Assembly (NCBI GenBank): GCA_027081695.1
Contig: JALWJI010000014.1
Location: 1-7,418 of the forward strand
DNA from: Acidilobaceae archaeon
Lineage (GTDB): Archaea > Thermoproteota > Thermoprotei_A > Sulfolobales > Acidilobaceae
Direction of reading: 5' to 3'
Length of the DNA stretch: 7,418 bases
The notes beneath the pieces were generated by a model. It did not search any database, had not been told where the DNA came from, and worked only from the letters and a program-made list of their open reading frames with translations. Positions 1-5,540 of the stretch are shown here, one piece after another (positions within the stretch are counted from its first letter, which is position 1; each line of letters begins with the position of its first letter). Position numbers and translations under genes: made by a program.

Positions 1-2
1 GG

Positions 3-491
3 ATTACAGAATATAACACTGGTAACCCCTTGGCTGTGTCGGGAATACTCTCCGCGTCAAATATTCTAATAGCTGTAGGCCTAGTTGGAGTCGCCGCATT
101 GATAGCAGTTTATCCAGCAGTAATGACGAGAACCTTTGATTACATAAAAGGACATGTAGCCATTCTAAGGGTCAGAGGGGCTGATAAAAGAACCCTAATC
201 TCATATGTCTATATCAGTTTCCTACCATCACTAATTGCCCTACTAGTCTCATCGCTGATAACCGCGGTTGTATTCCTTGTCTCGATGGATTCTGCGCTTG
301 GAGTCGCCTTCCTTGATTCATGGACTGATCCCGACTTCAACATGCCCCACCTGTATCCGTACTTGTTTGATTGGCAGATCTTCTTGATCTTAGGCGTTGT
401 CTTATTTGTACTAATTCTTCCAGCCATCCTCGCATATAGGGTGGCCACTGTAAGGGATCTTGCACGTTATCTAAAGGAGGAGGTGTTCTAG
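3..491 (+). CDS. ABC transporter permease, FtsX/MacB type (C-terminal part, truncated by window edge)
   Basis: The reading frame is open to the left edge, so this is the C-terminal end of a longer membrane protein; the TTG near base 30 is not a convincing start. About 162 residues are visible. They show a membrane segment (about 20-45), a basic cytoplasmic stretch containing 'AILRVRGADKRTL', a second membrane segment, an outside loop of about 30 residues rich in aromatic and acidic residues, a third membrane segment and a short cytoplasmic tail. The 'xxILRxxGAxxxxL' loop between the membrane helices is typical of FtsX-domain permeases of the MacB/LolC class, which work as mechanotransmitters or exporters rather than classical import channels. 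The ATPase gene follows after one base and its ribosome binding site lies inside this gene's last codons, so the two are translationally coupled. The substrate cannot be told; the periplasmic-type domain is outside the window. Confidence 0.85.
   Translation: MTEYNTGNPLAVSGILSASNILIAVGLVGVAALIAVYPAVMTRTFDYIKGHVAILRVRGADKRTLISYVYISFLPSLIALLVSSLITAVVFLVSMDSALGVAFLDSWTDPDFNMPHLYPYLFDWQIFLILGVVLFVLILPAILAYRVATVRDLARYLKEEVF
479..485 (+). promoter_or_regulatory. Ribosome binding site of the ABC ATPase gene
   Basis: GGAGGTG lies 7 bases before the ATG at 493 and matches the archaeal 16S rRNA tail very well. It sits within the final codons of the permease gene, so no separate promoter is needed and the two genes are probably co-translated. 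Confidence 0.8.
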
Positions 492-492
492 C

Positions 493-1419
493 ATGGCTGG
501 AAACGCACATATAAGCGTAAGAGACGTGATAAAGGTCTATGAATCTAAAGGGGAAAAAGTTACTGCCCTCAAAGGAGTCTCGATGAACGTATATAAGGGA
601 GAAGTCGTCGCAGTAATGGGCCCTAGTGGAAGCGGAAAAACCACACTATTAAACCTAATCGCCGGGGTCGATAAACCAACCGCAGGAAAAATAATAGTCG
701 CCGGTAATGACATCACTAAGTTCAATGAAAACCAGCTTAGACTCTACAGACTAGAGAAAATAGGCTATGTATTCCAACAATTCAACCTGGTCCCCACACT
801 TACTGCACTAGAAAATGTATTGCTCCCAATGAGCCTACGCGGACAAAAGAATATCTCTCGTGCACGGAAATTACTCGAAGAAGTAGGACTTTCAGGCAAG
901 GAGAACCGGTTTCCTGAAGAGCTAAGCGGAGGAGAACAACAAAGACTAGCAATTGCTATTGCATTAGCAAACGACCCTGAGATAATAATAGCAGATGAGC
1001 CCACGGGAGAACTCGACATATCTACAGGCGAGAAAGTAGTACAGTTACTATTGAGAGAAAGCAAGGAGCACGGAAAAACAATCCTCATGACAACCCATGA
1101 TCCTAGAGTAGCTCGAATGGCCGATAGAGTAATTCTATTAGAAGATGGAATCATCAAGGGAGAATACGAGCCCACAAGGATAAGTTATAGAGTCGAGGAA
1201 GGCGCTATGGGAGAGATCCATGCCGAGAGAATTATTGCTGATTATCTAAAAGACAGGCTCTCCGGATTACAGAGAGAGCTGGAGATTCTAGTAGAGAGAT
1301 TTAAAAATGGTGAAGTTAGCGTGGAAGAGCTAGCTGATAGATACTATGAGATAAGACACCTTATGAACGCTCTACGTTCAGAACTCGCGAAGCTTGGAGC
1401 AGGAGTAGAAGCACACTAG
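493..1419 (+). CDS. ABC transporter ATP-binding protein, LolD/MacB type, with helical C-terminal extension
   Basis: This is the ATPase partner of the upstream FtsX-type permease and hydrolyses ATP on the cytoplasmic side. All ABC motifs are intact: Walker A GPSGSGKT (43-50), Q-loop (95-96), signature LSGGE (144-148), Walker B IIIADEP (164-170), D-loop GELD (172-175) and the switch histidine H202. The nucleotide-binding domain ends near residue 230, the usual length of LolD-like proteins. A further 75 or so residues follow, predicted helical and highly charged; residues 257-302 look like a helical hairpin with 'FKNGEVSVEEL' at its turn, reminiscent of SHOCT-like modules. The ATG is supported by a strong ribosome binding site seven bases upstream. 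Family assignment is firm; substrate and the role of the tail are unknown. Confidence 0.95.
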   Translation: MAGNAHISVRDVIKVYESKGEKVTALKGVSMNVYKGEVVAVMGPSGSGKTTLLNLIAGVDKPTAGKIIVAGNDITKFNENQLRLYRLEKIGYVFQQFNLVPTLTALENVLLPMSLRGQKNISRARKLLEEVGLSGKENRFPEELSGGEQQRLAIAIALANDPEIIIADEPTGELDISTGEKVVQLLLRESKEHGKTILMTTHDPRVARMADRVILLEDGIIKGEYEPTRISYRVEEGAMGEIHAERIIADYLKDRLSGLQRELEILVERFKNGEVSVEELADRYYEIRHLMNALRSELAKLGAGVEAH

Positions 1420-1457
1420 GAAACTGTTTCACAGTCTGTCGGAAAAGATAATCAATA

Positions 1458-1482
1458 GGGGACCCCGTATCAAGGGGTCCCC
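1458..1482. other. Strong GC-rich hairpin between convergent genes
   Basis: GGGGACCCC (1458-1466) and GGGGTCCCC (1474-1482) form a perfect 9-bp stem with a 7-base loop, GTATCAA. It lies between the end of the ABC ATPase gene (plus) and the end of the ESCRT-III gene (minus). On the minus strand a TTTT run follows about 11 bases past the stem. It could mark transcript ends or protect the 3' end of the ESCRT-III message. Archaeal termination mainly relies on T-tracts rather than hairpins, so the terminator reading is inference. The rest of 1420-1533 holds no gene I can see. Confidence 0.6.
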
Positions 1483-1533
1483 CACTGCGGGCCGAGGGCG
1501 TTATAGAGAGGGATATAGGTGACTCCCCAAGCG

Positions 1534-2211
1534 TTATTTTGCCTCTTCGATAGTGGCTCCTGGCTGTGGCCCGGTGGGGATGCCGCCCTCTAGGCTGGGT
1601 ATCTCTGGGAACTGCTGCTTTATCCTCTGCTCTGCTACGATGCTTGCGTCTCTTAGTATCTTCTGGGCCTCTTCGTTTACTACTGCTGTGCTCATCATGT
1701 CTGGTACCGCGGCTACTGTCTGCATCATACTGAGCTGTAGTGTCTCATCCACCTCCATTAGCTCTGCGAATACGTCTGGCATCATGCCCTTCAGGTATCC
1801 TGCTACCTGTTTAAGCGCAACTACGGCTGGTGCTAGGTTTGCGTGCATGTCTCCTACTATTAGGGCTGTCTCTAGCCTTATCTTGACCTTCTCGAGAGCG
1901 TATCTGACTGTTAGGATTATCTTGGCCATCTTCCTTATCTCTGCTAGCTCTCCAGCGAACATGGCCGCTCTAGTCTTGTCTCCCTCTACAAGACTGTTTA
2001 CTGTCTTCTCGAATAGCTGGCGGTCATATGTCTGGAGCTTGTTTAGACTGTAGTCTAGCTTGTTTATCTGGTTCGCTATCTTGTATATAGCGTTTATAAT
2101 CTGCTGTCGAACGGGTCCAGGCGGGTTTACAAGCTCTTTAACCTTCTTGCCAATGGTGTTTCTCTTAGGAGTGTTCTTCCATCCCTTTGCCCAGTCTAGA
2201 TAACTGGTCAT
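1534..2211 (-). CDS. ESCRT-III family protein (Snf7/CdvB-type, CdvB1/B2-like)
   Basis: A division protein expected to polymerise on the inner membrane face and be remodelled by the Vps4-like ATPase CdvC. The 225 residues fit the short crenarchaeal ESCRT-III paralogues: a basic N-terminus (to about 36), a long helical Snf7 core (37-200) with 'QINKLDYSLNKLQ' and 'RAAMFAGELAEIRKMAKIIL', then a proline-rich tail. The tail has FPEIPSLEGGIP (201-212), which fits the MIM2 consensus hPxhPxxPxxhP (h, hydrophobic) at all fixed positions but one; MIM2 binds the MIT domain of Vps4/CdvC. Only 13 residues follow, so the broken winged helix that lets CdvB bind CdvA is absent. That points to a CdvB1/B2 relative rather than CdvB itself. 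The ATG is fixed by an in-frame TAG directly before it and a good ribosome binding site. It is divergent from cdvA and probably co-regulated. Confidence 0.9.
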   Translation of the reverse strand: MTSYLDWAKGWKNTPKRNTIGKKVKELVNPPGPVRQQIINAIYKIANQINKLDYSLNKLQTYDRQLFEKTVNSLVEGDKTRAAMFAGELAEIRKMAKIILTVRYALEKVKIRLETALIVGDMHANLAPAVVALKQVAGYLKGMMPDVFAELMEVDETLQLSMMQTVAAVPDMMSTAVVNEEAQKILRDASIVAEQRIKQQFPEIPSLEGGIPTGPQPGATIEEAK

Positions 2212-2217
2212 CTAGAT

Positions 2218-2223
2218 ATCACC
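2218..2223 (-). promoter_or_regulatory. Ribosome binding site of the ESCRT-III gene
   Basis: Read on the minus strand this is GGTGAT, six bases before the ATG at 2211. It matches the archaeal anti-Shine-Dalgarno sequence and, together with the TAG directly before the ATG, fixes the start. Confidence 0.7.
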
Positions 2224-2251
2224 AGTTCATAGTATTTGTTGTTGTTTGAAG

Positions 2252-2326
2252 TAATGGTGGAATCCTTAGTATAATCGAGGTTTATCCATTATATACTGTA
2301 GAATACGCGGATAATACCATTAATGG
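2252..2326. promoter_or_regulatory. Divergent promoter region of the ESCRT-III and cdvA genes with CCATTA elements
   Basis: The 122-bp gap between the two divergent starts holds the element CCATTA or its complement TAATGG at 2252-2257 (minus), 2286-2291 (plus), 2317-2322 (plus) and 2321-2326 (minus). The last two overlap to make the 10-bp palindrome CCATTAATGG (2317-2326). One copy abuts the cdvA TATA-like box and the palindrome lies near its predicted transcription start. The layout suits a shared operator for coordinated or cell-cycle control, but the element is short and regulator binding is inference. Confidence 0.35.
2289..2296 (+). promoter_or_regulatory. TATA-like box for cdvA
   Basis: TTATATAC lies 38-45 bases before the GTG start. 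With an archaeal spacing of about 25 bases, transcription would begin near 2318, leaving a leader of about 16-19 bases that contains GGTG at 2326-2329. The core is nearly symmetrical, so it might also serve the minus-strand ESCRT-III gene. Confidence 0.5.
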
Positions 2327-2333
2327 GTGTTAA

Positions 2334-3035
2334 GTGTTGGCTCCTAGACTAGAAGAGATAGCACCCAACGTGGGTGGAGACATCTTCGACGAATACGGTA
2401 GGGTAATAGGAGTACTAGTAAGCTTTAGCAGCAACGTCGACGGCTTCGTAGAGTACGTAGAAGTAAAGATAACCGATAGAGGAATAGAGAGAATAGAAGG
2501 AGACAGGATCAAGATAAAAGACGGTAAAGTAATAGCTATACCTGTATGGAAACACAACGCTGTCCAGCTAATAGAGGCACTAGACAGAGCTTACAGAAGA
2601 AGAAAGGCTCTAGAGAGCATATCAGGAAACGAACTCCCCGCAGATGTAGTCGACAAGCTGAGAAGAAAGTTAGACGACGAGATAAAGAAGCTCAAGATAA
2701 AGGCCGAGGAGTCTAAGAAGGAGATAAAGAAGAGAATAGACGAAATAGACGACGAGAGCCTCCACGTAGCTAGCGCAATAGCCCTCCTACAAATGACATA
2801 CTTCGCCGGAGAAGTAAGCGAGAGAAACTACACCAGGGGAATGAACCACCTACGCAAGCTAAAGAACAGTCTAGCAGACGAGAAAGAAGACGCCAAGAAG
2901 GTCCTGGACAAGCTCGAGAAAACAATAGAGGCAGCTACAAGTGCAAGAGAGCCCGTAAAGAAGCCTGCACAGGAAAAAGTACCAGCACCGCCAACAAAGA
3001 AAACCGACACGCTAATGGTCAAGATAGAAGACTAA
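2334..3035 (+). CDS. cdvA: CdvA, crenarchaeal cell division protein
   Basis: CdvA is the DNA- and membrane-associated scaffold that assembles first at mid-cell and recruits ESCRT-III in Crenarchaeota. The 233 residues match the known family size and layout: an N-terminal PRC-barrel-like beta domain (about 1-75, with 'GGDIFDEYGRVIGVLV'), a long charged coiled coil (about 78-205), a proline/lysine linker (206-221) and a C-terminal beta-prone peptide KKTDTLMVKIED (222-233). In the family that last peptide is the E3B segment that binds the broken winged helix of CdvB. The neighbouring ESCRT-III protein lacks that winged helix, so the direct partner must be encoded elsewhere. The GTG at 2334 has a stop codon directly before it and GGTG only four bases upstream. 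The TTG at 2337 has a more usual seven-base spacing and may be the true start. The vps4-like cdvC gene is not in the window. Confidence 0.92.
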   Translation: MLAPRLEEIAPNVGGDIFDEYGRVIGVLVSFSSNVDGFVEYVEVKITDRGIERIEGDRIKIKDGKVIAIPVWKHNAVQLIEALDRAYRRRKALESISGNELPADVVDKLRRKLDDEIKKLKIKAEESKKEIKKRIDEIDDESLHVASAIALLQMTYFAGEVSERNYTRGMNHLRKLKNSLADEKEDAKKVLDKLEKTIEAATSAREPVKKPAQEKVPAPPTKKTDTLMVKIED

Positions 3036-3114
3036 CCAATTCTAAACCAATAATACATCAAATGCAATGATACAACAGGTTATTTTGCATCGATAACTAG
3101 GACCGATATAATAG

Positions 3115-3128
3115 TTTTTATTTAAAAA
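3115..3128. terminator. T-tract terminator usable on both strands
   Basis: TTTTTATTTAAAAA lies about 80 bases past the cdvA stop and about 40 past the stop of the converging kinase-like gene. T-runs on each strand are the usual archaeal termination signal. The rest of the 3036-3167 gap holds only small inverted repeats, such as ATGCAA (3062-3067) with TTGCAT (3085-3090), and no gene. Confidence 0.5.
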
Positions 3129-3167
3129 TACCGGCCGTACCAGGGGAGATGTTTCTCGGATGCTGGC

Positions 3168-4112
3168 CTAGTATCTTTTGATCTCGTCTGGTAATAGGTA
3201 ATCATATCTTTTGCCTAGTAGTGTAAGTATTCTTCTATGGAGCTTTCTCGCGGAGAGGTATATGGTCCATATACGGGCGTCCTCCTTATAGTAGGTCTCG
3301 ATTTCTTTGAGAGTTAATGGTTCTATCTCTAGCCAGGCAAGCTCTGTTTTCAGCATGTTGTTGACTCTAGCTACTGCATACTTTATGAGGTCTCTTCGTC
3401 CTTCTTTTATTAGGTTAGCTACTAGATCGACTATAACGCTTCTTGGATCATAGTATCGGTCTAGTATTTGTTGGAGATAGAGTCTTTTGAGCAATGTCCT
3501 TATTATCGGAGGAGCACTCCTTAGGAATACTTCTGTGTTCAATAGGTCTCGATTATTCTCTCTGATCATTGGAGTACTCGAGTCTAGGTATAACAGGTCT
3601 CTGCCATGTTCTTCTCCAGGGAGAGCCCAGTTAGAGATTTGCCCGTCTATTCCTAGTATCTTGTATGGATTATCGAGGTTCCATTTCCATATCTTGGACG
3701 TTTCGAGAACTACTTCTTCTATTAGGTAGAGAGCATCGTCTATCTTCATTTTCCTGATCGCGTTGTTACATATTGATTCCCTTGGGAGTAGCTCCTGTGC
3801 TAGGTATAAGACATAGATTTTGTCGCTTCTCTCAATAATCGCATAGCCGTATTCGGGAATGTTGATTCCTGCTTTTCTTAGGAGCTCGTTGTATTCAACG
3901 TATAGTTTAGCGTAGCCACTTGCTTCTTCAAGCGAGGAGAAGCCGGGTATTCTCTTTAGAGCTATGTTTTGGAGCTCCTCTGCGTTGATTCGCATAACCG
4001 TGCTGATCTCCCCATATCCTAGTATATCAATTCTGTATTTGCTCGATATTTTTCTCGATGGGTCTAGTGACTCCTCATACTCGACTAGTACGTCGATGGG
4101 AACCTTTATCAT
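3168..4112 (-). CDS. Kinase-like protein of unknown function
   Basis: I do not recognise this as a characterised family. It has the signs of a protein-kinase/aminoglycoside-phosphotransferase fold: a glycine-rich loop LGYGEISTVMRI (31-42), a beta-3 lysine in ALKRIP (K53), a helix with acidic residues around 73-76, and a hinge-like YLAQELLP (103-110). D156 and N161 in DGQISNWAL have the exact D-x4-N spacing of the kinase catalytic loop. D177 in YLDSSTP could be the metal-binding aspartate in place of DFG. Residues 205-314 form a helical C-terminal domain with no motif I can name. It may belong to an uncharacterised family such as DUF6206, which I could not check. The ATG follows GGGGAG by five bases. 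It lies 41 bases downstream of the aminotransferase gene on the same strand, so the two probably form an operon acting on one small molecule. Phosphotransfer activity is inference. Confidence 0.6.
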   Translation of the reverse strand: MIKVPIDVLVEYEESLDPSRKISSKYRIDILGYGEISTVMRINAEELQNIALKRIPGFSSLEEASGYAKLYVEYNELLRKAGINIPEYGYAIIERSDKIYVLYLAQELLPRESICNNAIRKMKIDDALYLIEEVVLETSKIWKWNLDNPYKILGIDGQISNWALPGEEHGRDLLYLDSSTPMIRENNRDLLNTEVFLRSAPPIIRTLLKRLYLQQILDRYYDPRSVIVDLVANLIKEGRRDLIKYAVARVNNMLKTELAWLEIEPLTLKEIETYYKEDARIWTIYLSARKLHRRILTLLGKRYDYLLPDEIKRY

Positions 4113-4135
4113 AACGACTCCCCACGTGTCTATTT

Positions 4136-4152
4136 ACGATATATGTTATCGT
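4136..4152. repeat. Perfect inverted repeat in the aminotransferase/kinase-like gap
   Basis: ACGATA (4136-4141) and TATCGT (4147-4152) flank TATGT. The repeat fits almost exactly between the stop of the aminotransferase gene (4154) and the start of the kinase-like gene (4112). It could be a small operator, a message hairpin or part of a weak internal promoter (it contains an ATATAT-like core). Its role is unknown. Confidence 0.4.
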
Positions 4153-4153
4153 T

Positions 4154-5434
4154 TCACGGAATCATCTCCAGGATAATCTTTTCCATGCTCCTGTTTTCTC
4201 GAACCATTGATAGCGCTGAGTTGATTCTGTCTTCGAGGTACTCTAGGTGTTCCTCTCTTGTTATTAGAGGTGGAAGGAACTGGACAACGCTCTTGTCATT
4301 ATTGGCGAAAACCGCGAGTATACCATTGTGTATAAGTGATAGACTTAGCAGTGGTCCAAGTCCCTTGCTCTTAGTTTTTATCCCTATGAATAATCCTTTT
4401 CCTCTGGTTTCCTCTATTATGTCGTCGTAATCGGAGGCTAGATTCTCTAGTAGACTCCATATTTTTCCTGATATAATGTTGACATGCTCTAGGAATGATT
4501 TGCTACTCACAATGTCGACTACTCTCTCGGCCACAACTGTTCCCAGCTCTGAACCTCCGAAAGTCGAGATATGTGTGAAAGGATGCTTCTCAATAAATTC
4601 CTCTAGGTCGTCACGATAAATGGTTGCCGTGATTGGATACAGTCCTCCGGAGAGTCCTTTTCCAATCACTACTATGTCTGGTACCACGTCATAGTGCTGG
4701 AAGCCCCAAAGTTTACCTGTACGTGCAAGACCCGTTTGTATCTCGTCGAGTATTAGGAGGCACCCGTATTTATCGCAGATTTCTCTTATCTCTTTGTAGT
4801 ATTCCATCGGAGGAGTCTTCATACCCAGCGTTGCTGGGATCGTCTCCAACAGTACTGCGGCTGTATCCTCGTCGACAACTTTCCTAAAATCGTCTATGAC
4901 TCCGTGCTCCACCTGTATGAAGCCTGGAGCCAGTGGCTCGAAAGGCTTCTTATAATAGTCGTCCCCTGCAACTATCGCTAACCCCGTCGTACCATGGTAT
5001 CCTCCCCTAGCATAGATAATCTTCTTTTTCCTAGTGTATCCTCTCGCAAGTTTTATTGCAAAGTCAACAGCTTCGCCTCCTCCCACACTATACATGACTC
5101 GGTTTAGTTCTCCGGGGAAAAGTCGCGCTAGTTTTTCTGCAAGTATTGCGCGGTGCTCGCTGATAAGGTGGTGATTGCCGATATCCAGCTCTTCGAGTGC
5201 GGCTATTAACGTTTTGATGAGCAGAGGGTTTCTATGGCCTAAATTATATACCCCGCCGTTGCAATGAGCATCGAAGAATCGTCGTCCATCAAGCGACCAT
5301 ATCCATACACCTTCCCGTTTACCCATAACTATATCGAATCCAATAGCCTCGTAGAATGATGCTTTTCCTCTCTGGAGATGTTTCTTATAGAGATTGAATG
5401 ACTCTCGGATTGATAAGCGACCTATATATACCAT
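4154..5434 (-). CDS. Class III PLP-dependent aminotransferase, substrate unknown
   Basis: A cytoplasmic fold-type I enzyme that should move an amino group between an amine or omega-amino donor and a carbonyl acceptor using pyridoxal phosphate. Visible family motifs are the phosphate-binding region SVGGGEAVDFAIKLARG (116-132), YHGTT (146-150) for ring stacking, DEIQTG (230-235) for the cofactor nitrogen, the Schiff-base lysine K259 in VVIGKGLSGG, and STFGG (290-294). Its 426 residues are the normal length and it appears complete. Class III includes acetylornithine, 4-aminobutyrate and glutamate-1-semialdehyde aminotransferases; the triple-glycine SVGGGEAVD in place of the common SGTEA suggests a separate subfamily. 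The ATG has an in-frame TAG directly before it and GGGGTGG nine bases upstream. The kinase-like gene follows, suggesting a two-step pathway of amination and phosphorylation. The exact substrate cannot be inferred. Confidence 0.9.
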   Translation of the reverse strand: MVYIGRLSIRESFNLYKKHLQRGKASFYEAIGFDIVMGKREGVWIWSLDGRRFFDAHCNGGVYNLGHRNPLLIKTLIAALEELDIGNHHLISEHRAILAEKLARLFPGELNRVMYSVGGGEAVDFAIKLARGYTRKKKIIYARGGYHGTTGLAIVAGDDYYKKPFEPLAPGFIQVEHGVIDDFRKVVDEDTAAVLLETIPATLGMKTPPMEYYKEIREICDKYGCLLILDEIQTGLARTGKLWGFQHYDVVPDIVVIGKGLSGGLYPITATIYRDDLEEFIEKHPFTHISTFGGSELGTVVAERVVDIVSSKSFLEHVNIISGKIWSLLENLASDYDDIIEETRGKGLFIGIKTKSKGLGPLLSLSLIHNGILAVFANNDKSVVQFLPPLITREEHLEYLEDRINSALSMVRENRSMEKIILEMIP

Positions 5435-5480
5435 CTAGAAAAACCACCCCGATATGTGATTAAGCAGGTTATTCGTCTTC

Positions 5481-5488
5481 TATAATGT
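5481..5488 (-). promoter_or_regulatory. TATA-like box for the aminotransferase operon
   Basis: On the minus strand this reads CATTATA(G)-like sequence, about 50 bases before the ATG at 5434. It would give a transcript start near 5457 and a leader of about 23 bases containing GGGGTGG. The symmetrical box at 5512-5519 is an alternative that would give a leader of about 55 bases. Confidence 0.35.
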
Positions 5489-5511
5489 AATCTAGCAAAT
5501 TATTATTTTAA

Positions 5512-5519
5512 TTATATAA
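5512..5519 (+). promoter_or_regulatory. TATA box for a plus-strand transcript starting near 5541
   Basis: TTATATAA is a near-ideal archaeal TATA box. Its centre lies about 26 bases before base 5541, where the structured segment begins with ATG. A purine/T-rich stretch precedes it, where a BRE would sit. No long plus-strand gene follows, so the box implies a short RNA or micro-ORF. The box is palindromic and could also fire on the minus strand toward the aminotransferase gene. Confidence 0.45.
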
Positions 5520-5540
5520 CAATTAATACGAAAGAAATCA

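Noticed and set aside
30..491. TTG at base 30 as start of a complete small membrane protein
   Set aside because: The frame continues to the window edge and the visible part is only the C-terminal portion of an FtsX-type permease; there is no ribosome binding site before the TTG.
765..1175. Minus-strand open frame of 136 codons
   Set aside because: It is antisense to the intact ABC ATPase motifs and low-complexity Ser/Leu-rich; no ribosome binding site or family signal was seen.
1553..2053. Plus-strand open frame of 166 codons
   Set aside because: It lies antisense to the well-supported ESCRT-III gene. Its translation is rich in Ser, Ala and Cys with no family pattern, as expected for a shadow frame.
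3036..3167. Possible tRNA or guide RNA in the convergent gap
   Set aside because: No cloverleaf, box C/D pair or H/ACA layout could be built; only a T-tract and short inverted repeats are present.
4154..5434. Assignment as glutamate-1-semialdehyde aminotransferase (hemL) or acetylornithine aminotransferase (argD)
   Set aside because: Only the general class III motifs match. The phosphate-site motif differs and no heme or arginine pathway gene is nearby, so no specific name is given.
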